A stretch of DNA of 12,651 bases from DATGZX01 sp035296965 (lineage in GTDB: Bacteria > Planctomycetota > Planctomycetia > Gemmatales > Gemmataceae): NCBI GenBank assembly GCA_035296965.1, contig DATGZX010000061.1, forward strand, positions 1 to 12,651. The letters run 5' to 3'. The position numbers were made by a program, and so were the translations under genes. Below are positions 1 through 8,305 of this stretch, in pieces. Numbering within the stretch: position 1 is the stretch's first letter; every line of letters begins with the position of its first letter. The notes under the pieces are model-generated. The model was not told the DNA's origin. It worked only from the letters and a program-made list of their open reading frames with translations, and searched no databases.

Positions 1-1
1 G

Positions 2-301
2 TCAAACAATCAGATGGCCCGGCGGCTCGTCCGGCCAGTCCGGGGCTTTCAAAGCAGAATGAGCCCCTTGGATCGCCTCCACACAACGCAAGCATAAGGG
101 AATCAGCAGCAAATCGTCCTCGGGCGCCAGGATTTCGGTCAGCTCCCATCGGAGACATTGCACCTGCTGCGGCGTTAGCCAGCAACGAAAGATCGAGTAC
201 TGCATCCGCTCGCCGTAGCCTTCCACGTGCTTGGCCGTCCGCCGCAATCGTTTCGGATCGTGGACATCGTAACAGATCAGCCACCAGTGGGTACCCTGCA
301 T
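2..301 (-). CDS. cas2: CRISPR-associated endoribonuclease/integrase subunit Cas2
   Basis: Cas2 forms the dimeric core of the Cas1-Cas2 spacer integrase; with Cas1 it measures and inserts new spacers at the array. The 99-residue product begins with a hydrophobic strand followed by YDVHDP (residues 11-16, with Asp12 in the metal-binding position of the family), then the RLRR and YGERMQYSIF segments typical of the ferredoxin-like fold, and a second strand DDLLLIPLC (62-70). Length is normal for Cas2. I start at the ATG at 301 because the YDVHDP strand follows it at the usual distance. The frame stays open to another ATG at 361, which would add a 20-residue Arg/Pro-rich leader unlike Cas2. It is the last gene of the cas operon, 89 nt after cas4-cas1, and its TGA ends at position 2, so whatever follows (most likely the CRISPR array) is outside the window. 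The ribosome binding site is weak. Family assignment is confident; start is fairly confident. Confidence 0.9.
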   Translation of the reverse strand: MQGTHWWLICYDVHDPKRLRRTAKHVEGYGERMQYSIFRCWLTPQQVQCLRWELTEILAPEDDLLLIPLCLRCVEAIQGAHSALKAPDWPDEPPGHLIV

Positions 302-390
302 AGGTTCACTCGCCTGTTGCCTTCGGCACCGGTGCGTGGGCCATGCGGGCCGGCTTAGCAATCCGGCCTACAAGGTGGTCGGAAAAGCAG
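302..390. other. 89-nt cas4-cas1 / cas2 spacer with a small inverted repeat
   Basis: This is the only sizeable gap within the cas operon. It contains GGCCGG (348-353) and CCGGCC (363-368) separated by 9 nt, which can form a 6-bp GC-rich hairpin. No T-run follows on the minus strand, so it is not a classical terminator. It could slow or attenuate transcription, protect an RNA end, or be chance in GC-rich DNA. The upstream in-frame ATG for cas2 (361) lies inside the loop. Confidence 0.25.
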
Positions 391-2052
391 TCAACGCAGC
401 CGGGCTTGAGCGAACAGCCCTGGCTCGCCGGTCCATTCCTTTTCGAGTAAGCGCGCCTCCAGTTCCAGCGTCCGCGCATACGAGAGTGAATAATTCACCA
501 CCGGATGCTTCCACGTCTCCTCCAGCCGGCTCTCGAATAGGCTGATCGCTTTCTTTCGGCCGGTATCGGAAAGCCAGACCTTTGCTTTGGTGACCTCGAA
601 GTCTGCCTCGGGGTCCCATTGGCTCCGGTTCAGCGAGCCGAGGACGACGAGGTCCCAGAGCGGCACGCGGAACAGCTCCATAAGATCGAGCACGAGCGGG
701 TAGGCGGCACTGCGTGGCGTATGAAAGAAGCCGAACGCCGGCTCCAACCCCGCCGCCAGGAGCGCCCGCATGACGGCCGTGTGCAGCAGTCCGTAGCCGA
801 AGCTCAAGATCGCATTGAAGCGATCGCGCGGCGGCCGGCGGTTGCGCTCCGTCCAGCGAAATTCCGCGGGCACGCGCTCCCCGAACAAATTTCGAAGTCC
901 CTCGAAATAATGAACGGCAGCCGACCCTTCATAGCCGCGCAGGCTCGCGCGTTCGGCCACCTGGCCCGCGCCGCGGAGCGCCTCCTGCATGCCATCGAGG
1001 CTGCGTTGCACGAGTTCGCGAACGCTGTCTTCGCCGCGCGAGGCGCGGAGCAAATAGCGATGCTGCCCCTCGACCTTGGCCAGGACCACCGCCCGCGCCA
1101 GCCGGACGCAGGTTGCTTCATCGCACAGCGCTTGGTACTGCCTGATCCGCCGTTGTACCTGCCCAGCCGTGGTGGTCAGGCTCGCCATGTGGTGTCCGGA
1201 CATGCTCAGCCAGTGCACGGGCACTTCGTAGTCGACGCAGGCGCGCAGCGCCTGCGTCGATATTTGCACATAGCCGTGCAGAACGACGGCATCGACGGCA
1301 TTGAGCGGATGGTTGCTTTCAGGGCCCTCGCGCGGCCGGACGGCAAGCGTATCGGCACAACGGCCGACTTGGGTTCCCTGGGAGACGACGTGAAGGGTTG
1401 TGCCCTCGCGCTCCGGCGGAAAGAGTCTTGTCGCTTGATGCGTTGGGTCGCGCAGTTGCCGAACTTCCTCGGGCAGGCAGACAGGAGCGAGCGAACAATG
1501 GGTGCAAAGGCGTTCGTTGGTGGCGATGGGCGGCCGTTCGACCGACTCGCGCAGCCGCCGTGCCGTTGTCAGCGCTTGCTGCAATTCCTCCCGCGCCGCG
1601 ACGTCGATGGGTACGCGCACGGTGACATTGGCGGCATGGTAGCGCACCCGGCCTTCGGGGATTGCCTGCCCATGTGCCTCTTCGAGCAACACCGCATAGG
1701 CGACGACCTGCAGGCGATCCGACGGCCAGGCCTGAGCCGCGCCGTCAGGGTCTCGTGCGGGCTTGCCGCGCTTATGCTCGTAAGGGATGTAGGTACCGTC
1801 GCGCTTGCGAATGCAATCGACCTTGCCGACGAGCCCCAGGACTTCGCTAGCGAGTTCGAGACTGAGCGCCTCGCCCTCCTCGTCGGCCGCCAGGCTGGCA
1901 TGCAGCTCACGCCCGGCGAAGACACGGGCATCAGCGACCCGGATTTCCTCGACCTCCTCCAGATAGAAGAGGCGCGGACAATACGCCAGGGCGTGCAGGG
2001 CCATGACGCGAACGGGGGGAACGTGGGAGTCGATAATGGGGAGGGAGGTCAT
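391..2052 (-). CDS. cas4-cas1: Cas4-Cas1 fusion, CRISPR adaptation nuclease/integrase
   Basis: One 553-residue polypeptide joins Cas4 (about residues 1-205) to Cas1 (about 215-553). Cas4 trims prespacers and selects those next to the right PAM; Cas1 is the integrase that works with Cas2. In the Cas4 part I see the first cluster cysteine in YCPRLFYL (Cys25), His51, the GKVD acidic motif (Asp79), YEHKRGK (Glu92, Lys94) of the RecB-type nuclease, and the three C-terminal cysteines in CTHCSLAPVC (183, 186, 192): a full set for the 4Fe-4S cluster. In the Cas1 part I see LRGYEGSAA with metal ligand Glu375, FFHTPRSAAYPL with His444, and LDLMELFR with Asp456/Glu459. Both halves therefore look active. 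Such fusions are known in the MYXAN and I-G (formerly I-U) systems. The ATG at 2052 overlaps the cas5 stop as ATGA, and GAAGGA lies just upstream, supporting translational coupling. Confidence 0.95.
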   Translation of the reverse strand: MTSLPIIDSHVPPVRVMALHALAYCPRLFYLEEVEEIRVADARVFAGRELHASLAADEEGEALSLELASEVLGLVGKVDCIRKRDGTYIPYEHKRGKPARDPDGAAQAWPSDRLQVVAYAVLLEEAHGQAIPEGRVRYHAANVTVRVPIDVAAREELQQALTTARRLRESVERPPIATNERLCTHCSLAPVCLPEEVRQLRDPTHQATRLFPPEREGTTLHVVSQGTQVGRCADTLAVRPREGPESNHPLNAVDAVVLHGYVQISTQALRACVDYEVPVHWLSMSGHHMASLTTTAGQVQRRIRQYQALCDEATCVRLARAVVLAKVEGQHRYLLRASRGEDSVRELVQRSLDGMQEALRGAGQVAERASLRGYEGSAAVHYFEGLRNLFGERVPAEFRWTERNRRPPRDRFNAILSFGYGLLHTAVMRALLAAGLEPAFGFFHTPRSAAYPLVLDLMELFRVPLWDLVVLGSLNRSQWDPEADFEVTKAKVWLSDTGRKKAISLFESRLEETWKHPVVNYSLSYARTLELEARLLEKEWTGEPGLFAQARLR

Positions 2053-2726
2053 GGGGCGTCCTTCTCAAGTGGTTCAATTCGTGGCATCGCCAGCAGGTCT
2101 GGCTGGCGTTCCAACGGCCAATCGCCGACCAGGTCGCCGGTGACATAACGCGTGCCCGCCGAGCCGACATGATCTACCCAGACGGGGAGGGTTAGTCGAC
2201 CTCGTTGGGCCAAGATGAATGCTTGACCGCGCGGCATCGGGCTACGATCATGAAACCGCTTGCTCTGTAGATACCTGTCGAGTGGCTGGACTTCGTCGAC
2301 GAGGTGTGTACTTTCGCCCAGAGACAGGCCACCGAAGCGCTGCACCTCGCGCGGTTCGTTTAGAGCGCCAATTGCGCGCTTCTCAAGAGCTGGGCCATCG
2401 CTGGCTTCCTCGCTCGAGTCCAGCCAAAGAATTAGTTCGACTGGCGCGAGCAGTTGCTGGTAGTCCGGACGAGTGTTCCCGGGTGAACCGAGCGGCGTTT
2501 TTTTGACGCGCCACACGGTTCGCAGAACGACGCTGCGCTCGGGACGATTCACCAGCACAGGCGCAATGCGACAGCCGATATGGCGCGCACGCATGGTCTC
2601 GCCCACGAGTGACAGGAAGAACCCATAACATGTACTGGGCGGCGGCAGCGGCTCAGTTTCCAGATATTCCCGCGCCAGGCCTTTGCGAAAACACGCGACG
2701 GGCACAGTAACACGAATCCCAAGCAT
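2049..2726 (-). CDS. cas5: Cas5 (Cmx5/DevS-like), type I surveillance complex subunit
   Basis: Cas5 caps the 5' handle of the crRNA and contacts Cas8 in the type I interference complex. The 225-residue protein starts with a beta-strand and the run CFRKGLAREY followed by PLPPPSTCYGFFLSLVGE (about residues 28-45). That is the Cas5 N-terminal RAMP signature in which small or proline residues lead into helix 1, and it resembles DevS proteins. Size is normal. The start ATG at 2726 lies 3 nt after the cas7 stop, with a GGGGTGAGG purine run in the end of cas7 as ribosome binding site. Its stop overlaps the cas4-cas1 start. No His-based RNase centre of the I-C Cas5d kind is apparent, which fits the presence of a dedicated Cas6. 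Family assignment rests on the motif, size and gene order between cas7 and cas4-cas1. Confidence 0.88.
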   Translation of the reverse strand: MLGIRVTVPVACFRKGLAREYLETEPLPPPSTCYGFFLSLVGETMRARHIGCRIAPVLVNRPERSVVLRTVWRVKKTPLGSPGNTRPDYQQLLAPVELILWLDSSEEASDGPALEKRAIGALNEPREVQRFGGLSLGESTHLVDEVQPLDRYLQSKRFHDRSPMPRGQAFILAQRGRLTLPVWVDHVGSAGTRYVTGDLVGDWPLERQPDLLAMPRIEPLEKDAP

Positions 2727-2729
2727 GCC

Positions 2730-3662
2730 TCACCCCTTAATGCCAAGTTTGCTGTTGATCCGGCGAACCGCTTCCGCCATGGCGCCTTTAACACCCGCTT
2801 GACCGTTGGTGCCGATGAAGGCGCCCAAGGCCTGAAGCTTCTTGGCCGTTTCTGACTTGGCAATTGTGCCGCCCAGGACAAGTTCCTTGGGGCTAATATC
2901 GCCGTCCTCGACACGCTCGCGAAGTTGCAGAGCCTCAACAGTCTTGCCGTCATCCGCGGTCTCGAAGCAGTAGAGGAAGCGCGGCGCCGGATCATCAGTG
3001 ATGCGAAAAACGACCGAGTCCGGTGAGAAATCGAAGAGGAAACGGCCGTGATTACCGGCAACGGTGCCGAGCTGGCAAAGGGCTTCGATGGCCTTGGCGG
3101 CGCGGCTTTTGTCGCGCAGGCGCTCGGGCGTTAGGGCGATCCCGTACTGATAGCGCGTGGCGTGGACTTCCGTGCCATAGGGGACGGGGTTCTTGCTTCG
3201 ATTTTCGCCTTTCGAGGCGGAGGGGGTGGCGCCGGGTGAAGCAGCATTGAACGTAACATCGCCGGGCCAGGGAGTGATAGAAACAGCCCGAGTCACCTCG
3301 AGGACGGCTCGCCGCACGTTAGCAGAGCCAGTCTCGCCTTCTTCCTTAGCAGCCTCCGCCGTCATGTAGCCCAAAAGATCGTCATCTACGTAGGTCTCTC
3401 CTTTCTCCGTCGCCCAACCTTCGAACTTCCGGTCTTTCCAATCGTTGCTGCGATTGTCTTCGTCCCATCTTCGGTTAGTGGGCTCGATGCCCATTAACCT
3501 GCGACGCAAAGCAAAGCGAATTGCTTCCGCAGAAACGGTCGAATGGGTCTCGCCCATCCACAGCAGCTTTTGAAGCGTGGTAATGTTCCCTTCGTTCTCG
3601 GCGCGATTGTTAGCTGCCGTGCCGAACGGGGTGACGAAATTCGCGAATACATGTAGGCTCAT
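2730..3662 (-). CDS. cas7: Cas7 (Cst2/DevR family), crRNA backbone subunit
   Basis: Cas7 polymerises along the crRNA spacer to form the backbone of the surveillance complex. The 310-residue product opens with MSLHVFANFVTPFGTAANNR, the strand-and-loop start of the Cst2/DevR family, followed by a helical segment with TVSAEAIRFALR (about 42-53), a charged variable region (55-160), HATRYQYGIALT, and GNHGRFLFDFSPDSVVFR, the second strand pair of the RRM fold. I chose the ATG at 3662 because GGAGG lies 10 nt upstream and the family N-terminus begins there. The frame continues upstream to 3992, but those 110 extra codons run antiphase through the end of cas8 and look like cas8 in the wrong frame. 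It lies 22 nt after cas8 and 3 nt before cas5. Confidence 0.92.
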   Translation of the reverse strand: MSLHVFANFVTPFGTAANNRAENEGNITTLQKLLWMGETHSTVSAEAIRFALRRRLMGIEPTNRRWDEDNRSNDWKDRKFEGWATEKGETYVDDDLLGYMTAEAAKEEGETGSANVRRAVLEVTRAVSITPWPGDVTFNAASPGATPSASKGENRSKNPVPYGTEVHATRYQYGIALTPERLRDKSRAAKAIEALCQLGTVAGNHGRFLFDFSPDSVVFRITDDPAPRFLYCFETADDGKTVEALQLRERVEDGDISPKELVLGGTIAKSETAKKLQALGAFIGTNGQAGVKGAMAEAVRRINSKLGIKG

Positions 3663-3684
3663 TAGGTATAGCCTCCGGTTCTGG

Positions 3685-4086
3685 TTAGGGAGTGGCTTCA
3701 GTCGAGTCGGTATCGTCCGACTCGCCTTTACTGGCATAGCTGGCGAGAGCGAGCAGCCCGAGGTCTCGGGCGAGCTGCCAATCGGCTCGAAGAACAGGCA
3801 ACACCTTAGCCCATTCTCCTTGCAGCACAGAGTTGCTGCCTCCGCGGCTGAAAAGGTCCATGAGAGCAAACCGTACATGTGCGCTCGTCTTGCCTCCGGA
3901 CAGATCCAGTCGGAGTTTCTCGCGAAAGCGCTGCCAGCGGTTTTTGGTCGCCTGCGAGAGTGTCTTGGCGGCCTTCCCGTCTGTTTCCTCACGGATACGG
4001 CCGAGCGTCTGACGGATGGCTTCGTGCACCGCCTGTACGACGAGTCTTTCGCCCTCTTGGTCCCACATCTTTGGATCCGAAATCAT
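3685..4086 (-). CDS. Candidate internal small subunit (Cas11-like) translated from within cas8
   Basis: In I-B, I-C and I-D systems the small subunit Cas11 is known to be made from an internal start in the large-subunit gene, and no separate cas11 gene is present here. Within cas8, the ATG at 4086 (cas8 Met441) is in frame and preceded by AAAGGGG (4102-4096) with 9 nt spacing, a good Shine-Dalgarno match in an otherwise ordinary coding stretch. The product would be 133 residues, the usual size for Cas11, and looks almost entirely helical with amphipathic runs (VVQAVHEAIRQTLGRIREET; RWQRFREKLRLDL; WQLARDLGLLALASYAS). Another in-frame Met at 397 has no ribosome binding site. The start and the motif are seen; the function is inferred from related systems. 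Confidence 0.4.
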   Translation of the reverse strand: MISDPKMWDQEGERLVVQAVHEAIRQTLGRIREETDGKAAKTLSQATKNRWQRFREKLRLDLSGGKTSAHVRFALMDLFSRGGSNSVLQGEWAKVLPVLRADWQLARDLGLLALASYASKGESDDTDSTEATP

Positions 4087-5406
4087 CGCATACAGCCCCT
4101 TTCTTTCGAACGGAAGTTGGTTGCGGTAGGGTTTGCGAGTTGTCGGGTTAAGCTTGGTCATGAGCGTAACGAAACCAGCGTACCACTTGCGCGCAAGAGC
4201 TAGGTTCTCGGCGATCATTGGACGGACGACGCTATCGGACCAGAATGGCTCTTGTTTCTTGGCCTTCGTAGGTCTTCCACTCTTCTCTGCCGAGGGATTC
4301 GGCTGGACAAGACGTGGCGCAAGCTGACTCAATGCACGTTCGAATCGGTCAAGCACGATAGCGTTAGCGCTCGAGACATCGATAGTTGCCACTCGTGGCT
4401 TCTGCTTCTTGTTCCATTGCGTCGGTTTGCACGTGATGGCGTGGCAGGATGGGGCTGCGAAGCCCGATGCTGTTTGGCGTGCTCGAACGCGCACCTGAGC
4501 TTGTAGTGCGGCGTCCGCCGCGCCTGCAATTCGGCACTGCTGAGCATTCTGTGGTGTGAAGAAGCTCCGCGTTTCAACAAAGGTAAAAAGGTCTGTGATT
4601 TCTGGAATGAGAAGTACGGCAGTGACCCGATTAACTGAAAGAGTGAGACAGCCGATCATAGCGAAATGCAAGCAAATCAAACCGCCATCGGTTTCGCAAG
4701 CAGCGGATTCTTTATAACGGTCGTGGCGAACAATCCCACCCGGAGATAACTTGTTGTCAATCTCGTGTTGCGCGCCGCTCAACTCGCCATCTTCGTTTAC
4801 AGCGGGGAATTCCTGATGGTTCTGCAGCCTGCGACCAGTTTTGGGTTTCTTTCCAGTCTTCGGGTCTTTTTCTTTGGACCTTTCGTCGCGATCCAGCCAA
4901 AACCATCCTTGGTGCTTGTACGAAGTAAATACATCGTGTGTAACAGACATTGGCGTTTCGTTGATCTCTACAGTCACCATTCGTTCTCCGCTGCGACTCC
5001 CGCAGGTCGGGCCGTGTTGCAGAAATGTGTTCTGAATACCATCTTGAATGGCCGCCAGAACCACGAAGCTTGGTGGCACATCCCCGTACTGCCCCGGCAG
5101 GTAGATCAGACCATCCTTCACCTGGAAAGCAAATGCAAACAGCCTCTTCAGATAGGCGCCGGCATTCTCCGGCTTGCCGAATCGGAGCGTAACCGATTGG
5201 TTGCTGATTTCCCAGGGTGGGGTATCGCCATCGAAGGCGGCGGGCAGTTTGGACGCGGCGAGAGTGCCGGCTTCATATTGCCGCTCCATCGCCTTGAGCG
5301 TGCAAGCGAGCCCTCCCAAGCCGGCACGGTGCAATAGCGACATGCCGGCGGCAAACAGGTCGAGGGTGAGATGGTCTGGCGCTGTGGCGGCTTTCACCTT
5401 GCCCAT
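3685..5406 (-). CDS. cas8: Cas8 (Cas8a1/Cmx1, DevT-like) large subunit
   Basis: This is the large subunit that recognises the PAM and recruits Cas3 in the interference complex. The 573-residue protein matches what is expected of the MYXAN Cas8a1/Csx13 family in its start (LTLDLFAAGMSLLHRAGLGGLACTL, quoted in two parts: residues 13-20 and 21-37), its size and its position between cas3 and cas7. Residues 172-195 form a Lys-rich stretch (DPKTGKKPKTGRR) that may touch nucleic acid; 268-283 (PEITDLFTFVETRSFF) look like a core strand-helix unit. A Lys/Pro-rich linker at 366-385 leads to an all-helical C-terminal domain (about 390-560). The ATG at 5406 overlaps the end of cas3 by 13 nt and has GAGGTG upstream. 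Cas8 families diverge strongly, so the assignment leans on gene order as much as on the N-terminal similarity. No frameshift is visible. Confidence 0.85.
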   Translation of the reverse strand: MGKVKAATAPDHLTLDLFAAGMSLLHRAGLGGLACTLKAMERQYEAGTLAASKLPAAFDGDTPPWEISNQSVTLRFGKPENAGAYLKRLFAFAFQVKDGLIYLPGQYGDVPPSFVVLAAIQDGIQNTFLQHGPTCGSRSGERMVTVEINETPMSVTHDVFTSYKHQGWFWLDRDERSKEKDPKTGKKPKTGRRLQNHQEFPAVNEDGELSGAQHEIDNKLSPGGIVRHDRYKESAACETDGGLICLHFAMIGCLTLSVNRVTAVLLIPEITDLFTFVETRSFFTPQNAQQCRIAGAADAALQAQVRVRARQTASGFAAPSCHAITCKPTQWNKKQKPRVATIDVSSANAIVLDRFERALSQLAPRLVQPNPSAEKSGRPTKAKKQEPFWSDSVVRPMIAENLALARKWYAGFVTLMTKLNPTTRKPYRNQLPFERKGLYAMISDPKMWDQEGERLVVQAVHEAIRQTLGRIREETDGKAAKTLSQATKNRWQRFREKLRLDLSGGKTSAHVRFALMDLFSRGGSNSVLQGEWAKVLPVLRADWQLARDLGLLALASYASKGESDDTDSTEATP

Positions 5407-7664
5407 TCGGCACCTCGCAATCGGTCATAGACGATTGTGCCGGGCGGCGCGACTGGCAAGCCGCGTTCGCGGCACCACGCCTTCCAATCCAGTCGTCTTG
5501 GCGGGGGCTGCATAGGAAGCGCGTAGCGGCCGAAATAACTTGGCTTCCCCCGGACCTTTGAGAGATCCTCATCCATCAGCACCGTGATGCCCGGCGATGC
5601 CTCGCGCAGCTCGTTGACTCTCGTCGTGGGTCCGCCGTCGAGCCAGGCGCTCGCTATAAACTCAGGCGGCTGGTCACTCGTCTGTTCCCACAATTCCGCC
5701 AGATGCTTCTGTGAAATGTTTTCGGCCGGCAGCTTGGATAGCCAGGTTCGCGCGGCGTCCAGCTCAGCGGGCGTGTACGGCAAAAGATTGTCTGGTTCCA
5801 CGATTACGAACGGCTTGGTCGGGTCCCCTGGCTTGGCTCGTCGATTAAGGCGGCCAAGCCGTTGAATGCCCGCAGGCACAGGCGCTAGATCCATCACCAA
5901 CAAATCTGCAGAGAGGTCGAGGGACATTTCGGCAACTTGAGAGCAAATCGCGAGTGACGCGCTGTTGCCCTTGAAGGCCTCGATGACTTTACTGTGTTGC
6001 TCGACCCGATCCACATACTTAAAGCGACTGTGGTAGATAATCGGGGCGAGTGTCTGTGCCTGCTCAGCAGCGCTCATTACACGGCCTACAGTGTTGCAAA
6101 CCCAGAGCACCTTGCCGCCGCGTCGAATTGTTCCCTCGACCTGCGGCAATGGATCGTTGTCGGCCAGGACTCCTCGGTGATAACGGGGGAGTTCTTCAAG
6201 TTCAGGGGGGCCCGCAATCGGGTTTAACTCGCGGCCCAACCTACTAAGGACGGCCCGCAGTGCTTGCTCACGTGCCTTCGGCAGGCTGGCAGTCATCAAC
6301 AGCGCGGGCAACCCAGGCAGATCGCGTAGGAAGCGGAGGAGTGCGCCGAAGAGCCGATCGTCGAACGCATGAATTTCGTCGAACACGAACGCCGACTGGG
6401 CTAACGCTGGCCAGGCGAATAATCCACGGCGATTATTCTGCACGATGCCCAGCACAGTATCCACAGTGCATGCGACTACCGGCGTTTTCCATGCCCTCAG
6501 CGCATCGAGGCGGGCTTCTTCCTCGCTCAAGGATCTTGAGTCTGGCCCTGTGTTAAGGACGATCTCAAAATCGATGTCAGACCGACCATGGAACAGGTCG
6601 GCCCCGATCCTTGGAGTCTTCTCCGCTTCGTCAAACAGGTAGTCGCGAAATCCTTCGGTAGCGGTTCCAGTGGTTGGATAGCAAAAGTAAAGGCGCCGGG
6701 TTGGGTGGTTTTGCGCAGCCCACATATATGCCGCCGCGGTCTTTCCCGTACCGCAGCCCGCCTTCACGAACGTGACCGGCGCTGTCGATTCTGCCACCGC
6801 AGTTTGAAACTCGCGCGGCGTGCTGCCGCCGAGTCGGAAATCGACAACGGCTTGCAAATCGCCTGTTACTGGCTTGTCCGCGAACGAATTTGTAATCCAA
6901 TCCCACCGTTGCAAGTCGTTCGGCTTCGCTTTGGGCAGAGCAGACCCAGCAACGTCCGCGGCGATCAGACAGTCCTTCGCGGCCGCGACAAGCAACCGAT
7001 CGGGGGACTTTCTCATCTTTTCCCAAATTTGTTGCGCCCCACGGCACCACCGTCCCAATTCCTCGAACACATTGTCCGAGCCGACGAGGTTCCGTCGTTG
7101 ATTAGTGAGGCTTGGCGGATCGGTCAGGCCGAATGCGGACTGCATCATTCGCAGGGCGGCTAAATAGTCCGGTCGTTCAAGCAGCAATTCGATTTCGCAG
7201 CCTGCACCCGGCGGGCAGAGACTTGGGGGACTGGCATGAGCGACCGCAGGGTGATGTCCTGCGACGGCCCATTCAGTAATGGCGAAATCGCTCTCTCCCC
7301 CGTCGAGTGCAGGTAAGAGCCACTGGCGGAGTCGCCCAAGCATCAGAATGGTCACCCACTCATGACGGAGGCCCTGCGGATTCTGTTGCACATTTCGCGA
7401 ACCGCCGATCATGCCCTGAAAATGATCGTTCGCCTTGCCCAGGTCGTGAACCGCCGCGGCGACCAGCACAATTCGCCGGAGGCGCTTGCGATACTCGGCA
7501 GAGTTCAACCCAAGCGCTGCCATTTGGTCGTCGGCCGTAGCGTCGAGCACACGTTGCGCTGAGTCATAGACGTCGGCAAGGTGGCCCGGCAAGAACATCG
7601 AGGCGTATTCCCTGTCTTGCTCGCGCTTGCTTTTGGCCCAAAGACGATTCGGGTCCATTGTCAT
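5394..7664 (-). CDS. cas3: Cas3, HD nuclease-helicase effector
   Basis: Cas3 is recruited to DNA bound by the surveillance complex, unwinds it and degrades it. The 756-residue protein carries an N-terminal HD nuclease domain: GHLAD (His28), VHDLGKA (His73-Asp74), HEWVT (His101), GHHPA (His137-His138) and a later AADVAGS (Asp237). The superfamily 2 helicase domain follows: Walker A AGCGTGKT (302-309), DEIH box (429-432), MTAS (457-460), and SQVAEMSLDLSADLL (575-589) leading to QRLGRLNR (601-608). All core catalytic motifs are present, so it should be active. The ATG at 7664 overlaps the cas6 stop as ATGA and has GGAGG 8 nt upstream; a second ATG two codons later is possible. Its end overlaps the cas8 start by 13 nt. 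The HD domain is N-terminal, in the usual Cas3 order. Confidence 0.96.
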   Translation of the reverse strand: MTMDPNRLWAKSKREQDREYASMFLPGHLADVYDSAQRVLDATADDQMAALGLNSAEYRKRLRRIVLVAAAVHDLGKANDHFQGMIGGSRNVQQNPQGLRHEWVTILMLGRLRQWLLPALDGGESDFAITEWAVAGHHPAVAHASPPSLCPPGAGCEIELLLERPDYLAALRMMQSAFGLTDPPSLTNQRRNLVGSDNVFEELGRWCRGAQQIWEKMRKSPDRLLVAAAKDCLIAADVAGSALPKAKPNDLQRWDWITNSFADKPVTGDLQAVVDFRLGGSTPREFQTAVAESTAPVTFVKAGCGTGKTAAAYMWAAQNHPTRRLYFCYPTTGTATEGFRDYLFDEAEKTPRIGADLFHGRSDIDFEIVLNTGPDSRSLSEEEARLDALRAWKTPVVACTVDTVLGIVQNNRRGLFAWPALAQSAFVFDEIHAFDDRLFGALLRFLRDLPGLPALLMTASLPKAREQALRAVLSRLGRELNPIAGPPELEELPRYHRGVLADNDPLPQVEGTIRRGGKVLWVCNTVGRVMSAAEQAQTLAPIIYHSRFKYVDRVEQHSKVIEAFKGNSASLAICSQVAEMSLDLSADLLVMDLAPVPAGIQRLGRLNRRAKPGDPTKPFVIVEPDNLLPYTPAELDAARTWLSKLPAENISQKHLAELWEQTSDQPPEFIASAWLDGGPTTRVNELREASPGITVLMDEDLSKVRGKPSYFGRYALPMQPPPRRLDWKAWCRERGLPVAPPGTIVYDRLRGAEWAR

Positions 7665-8287
7665 GCCCTATCCTCCCTCATCCCCCCAAAGAACCCGCAG
7701 CCCATCTTCGCCCGACCACCCAAACCGGACTCCTGCAAGCGAATGGACTCCTCCCCTGCCAGCCCAGTCACAATCATTGGGAAGCCGATCACGTACTTGT
7801 CTTTTACGCGGATAACACGACGGCGGAGCTCGCCAGCGCGCGGTCCGTCAATCACTTGTGGAATGCCTGGTTTGCCCGTGATACCGAGAGCTGTTAGTTG
7901 GCGTTGGACCGCTTCGAGAAACGGCCCAGGTTCCGTGAAGCCTTTGATGGTCACCAGCCGAGCGACCACGTTTGGCGCGGGGCTCAAGTTGCGCACCTGC
8001 GGAACTCCGAGGCGCAATCGATTGCCGCCCACGTCGATGGCTTTGCCCGCCAGCTGGAGCACGGGCGGAATTTCCTCCGCCGCAAGCCGAAGCCGCAATC
8101 GAGAGAAACGCGAGTCGAGTCTTAGCGACCCATTGCCCGTATAACTGCCCCGAATCGGCCCGATGCGAATCTTGCATGATTCCTCATGCAGCCTTGGCAC
8201 AAGTCCCGCCAGTGCAGCGTACAAGTCATAGCCGTGGTCGCTGTCCAGCGACTCGCCAAGAGCAGGAAAGTGGAGATCGACATGCAT
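7661..8287 (-). CDS. cas6: Cas6 (Cmx6 type), crRNA-processing endoribonuclease
   Basis: Cas6 cuts the CRISPR precursor RNA within each repeat and stays on the 3' hairpin of the crRNA. The 208-residue protein has VDLHFPALGESL at the N-terminus, then DHGYDLYAALAGLVPRLHE (residues 17-35), the helix pattern of the MYXAN Cmx6 group; His18 is the likeliest catalytic residue, by position. Residues 57-68 (RLDSRFSRLRLR) are basic and may bind the repeat. The C-terminus has the glycine-rich loop GLGGRAKMGCGFF (188-200) that is the best known hallmark of Cas6. The ATG at 8287 follows the regulator stop by 18 nt with GCGAGG upstream; the stop overlaps the cas3 start. Length is in the short range for Cas6, as expected for Cmx6. 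Confidence 0.9.
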   Translation of the reverse strand: MHVDLHFPALGESLDSDHGYDLYAALAGLVPRLHEESCKIRIGPIRGSYTGNGSLRLDSRFSRLRLRLAAEEIPPVLQLAGKAIDVGGNRLRLGVPQVRNLSPAPNVVARLVTIKGFTEPGPFLEAVQRQLTALGITGKPGIPQVIDGPRAGELRRRVIRVKDKYVIGFPMIVTGLAGEESIRLQESGLGGRAKMGCGFFGGMREDRA

Positions 8288-8305
8288 GTTGCTGCCTCGC
8301 TTGGT

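Noticed and set aside
619..2148. A plus-strand frame of 509 codons opposite cas4-cas1
   Set aside because: It is a GC-driven shadow: it has no recognisable domain, and the minus strand carries all Cas4 and Cas1 motifs in register.
3663..3992. A 110-residue N-terminal extension of Cas7
   Set aside because: These codons overlap the end of cas8 in another frame; the family N-terminus and a GGAGG site place the start at 3662.
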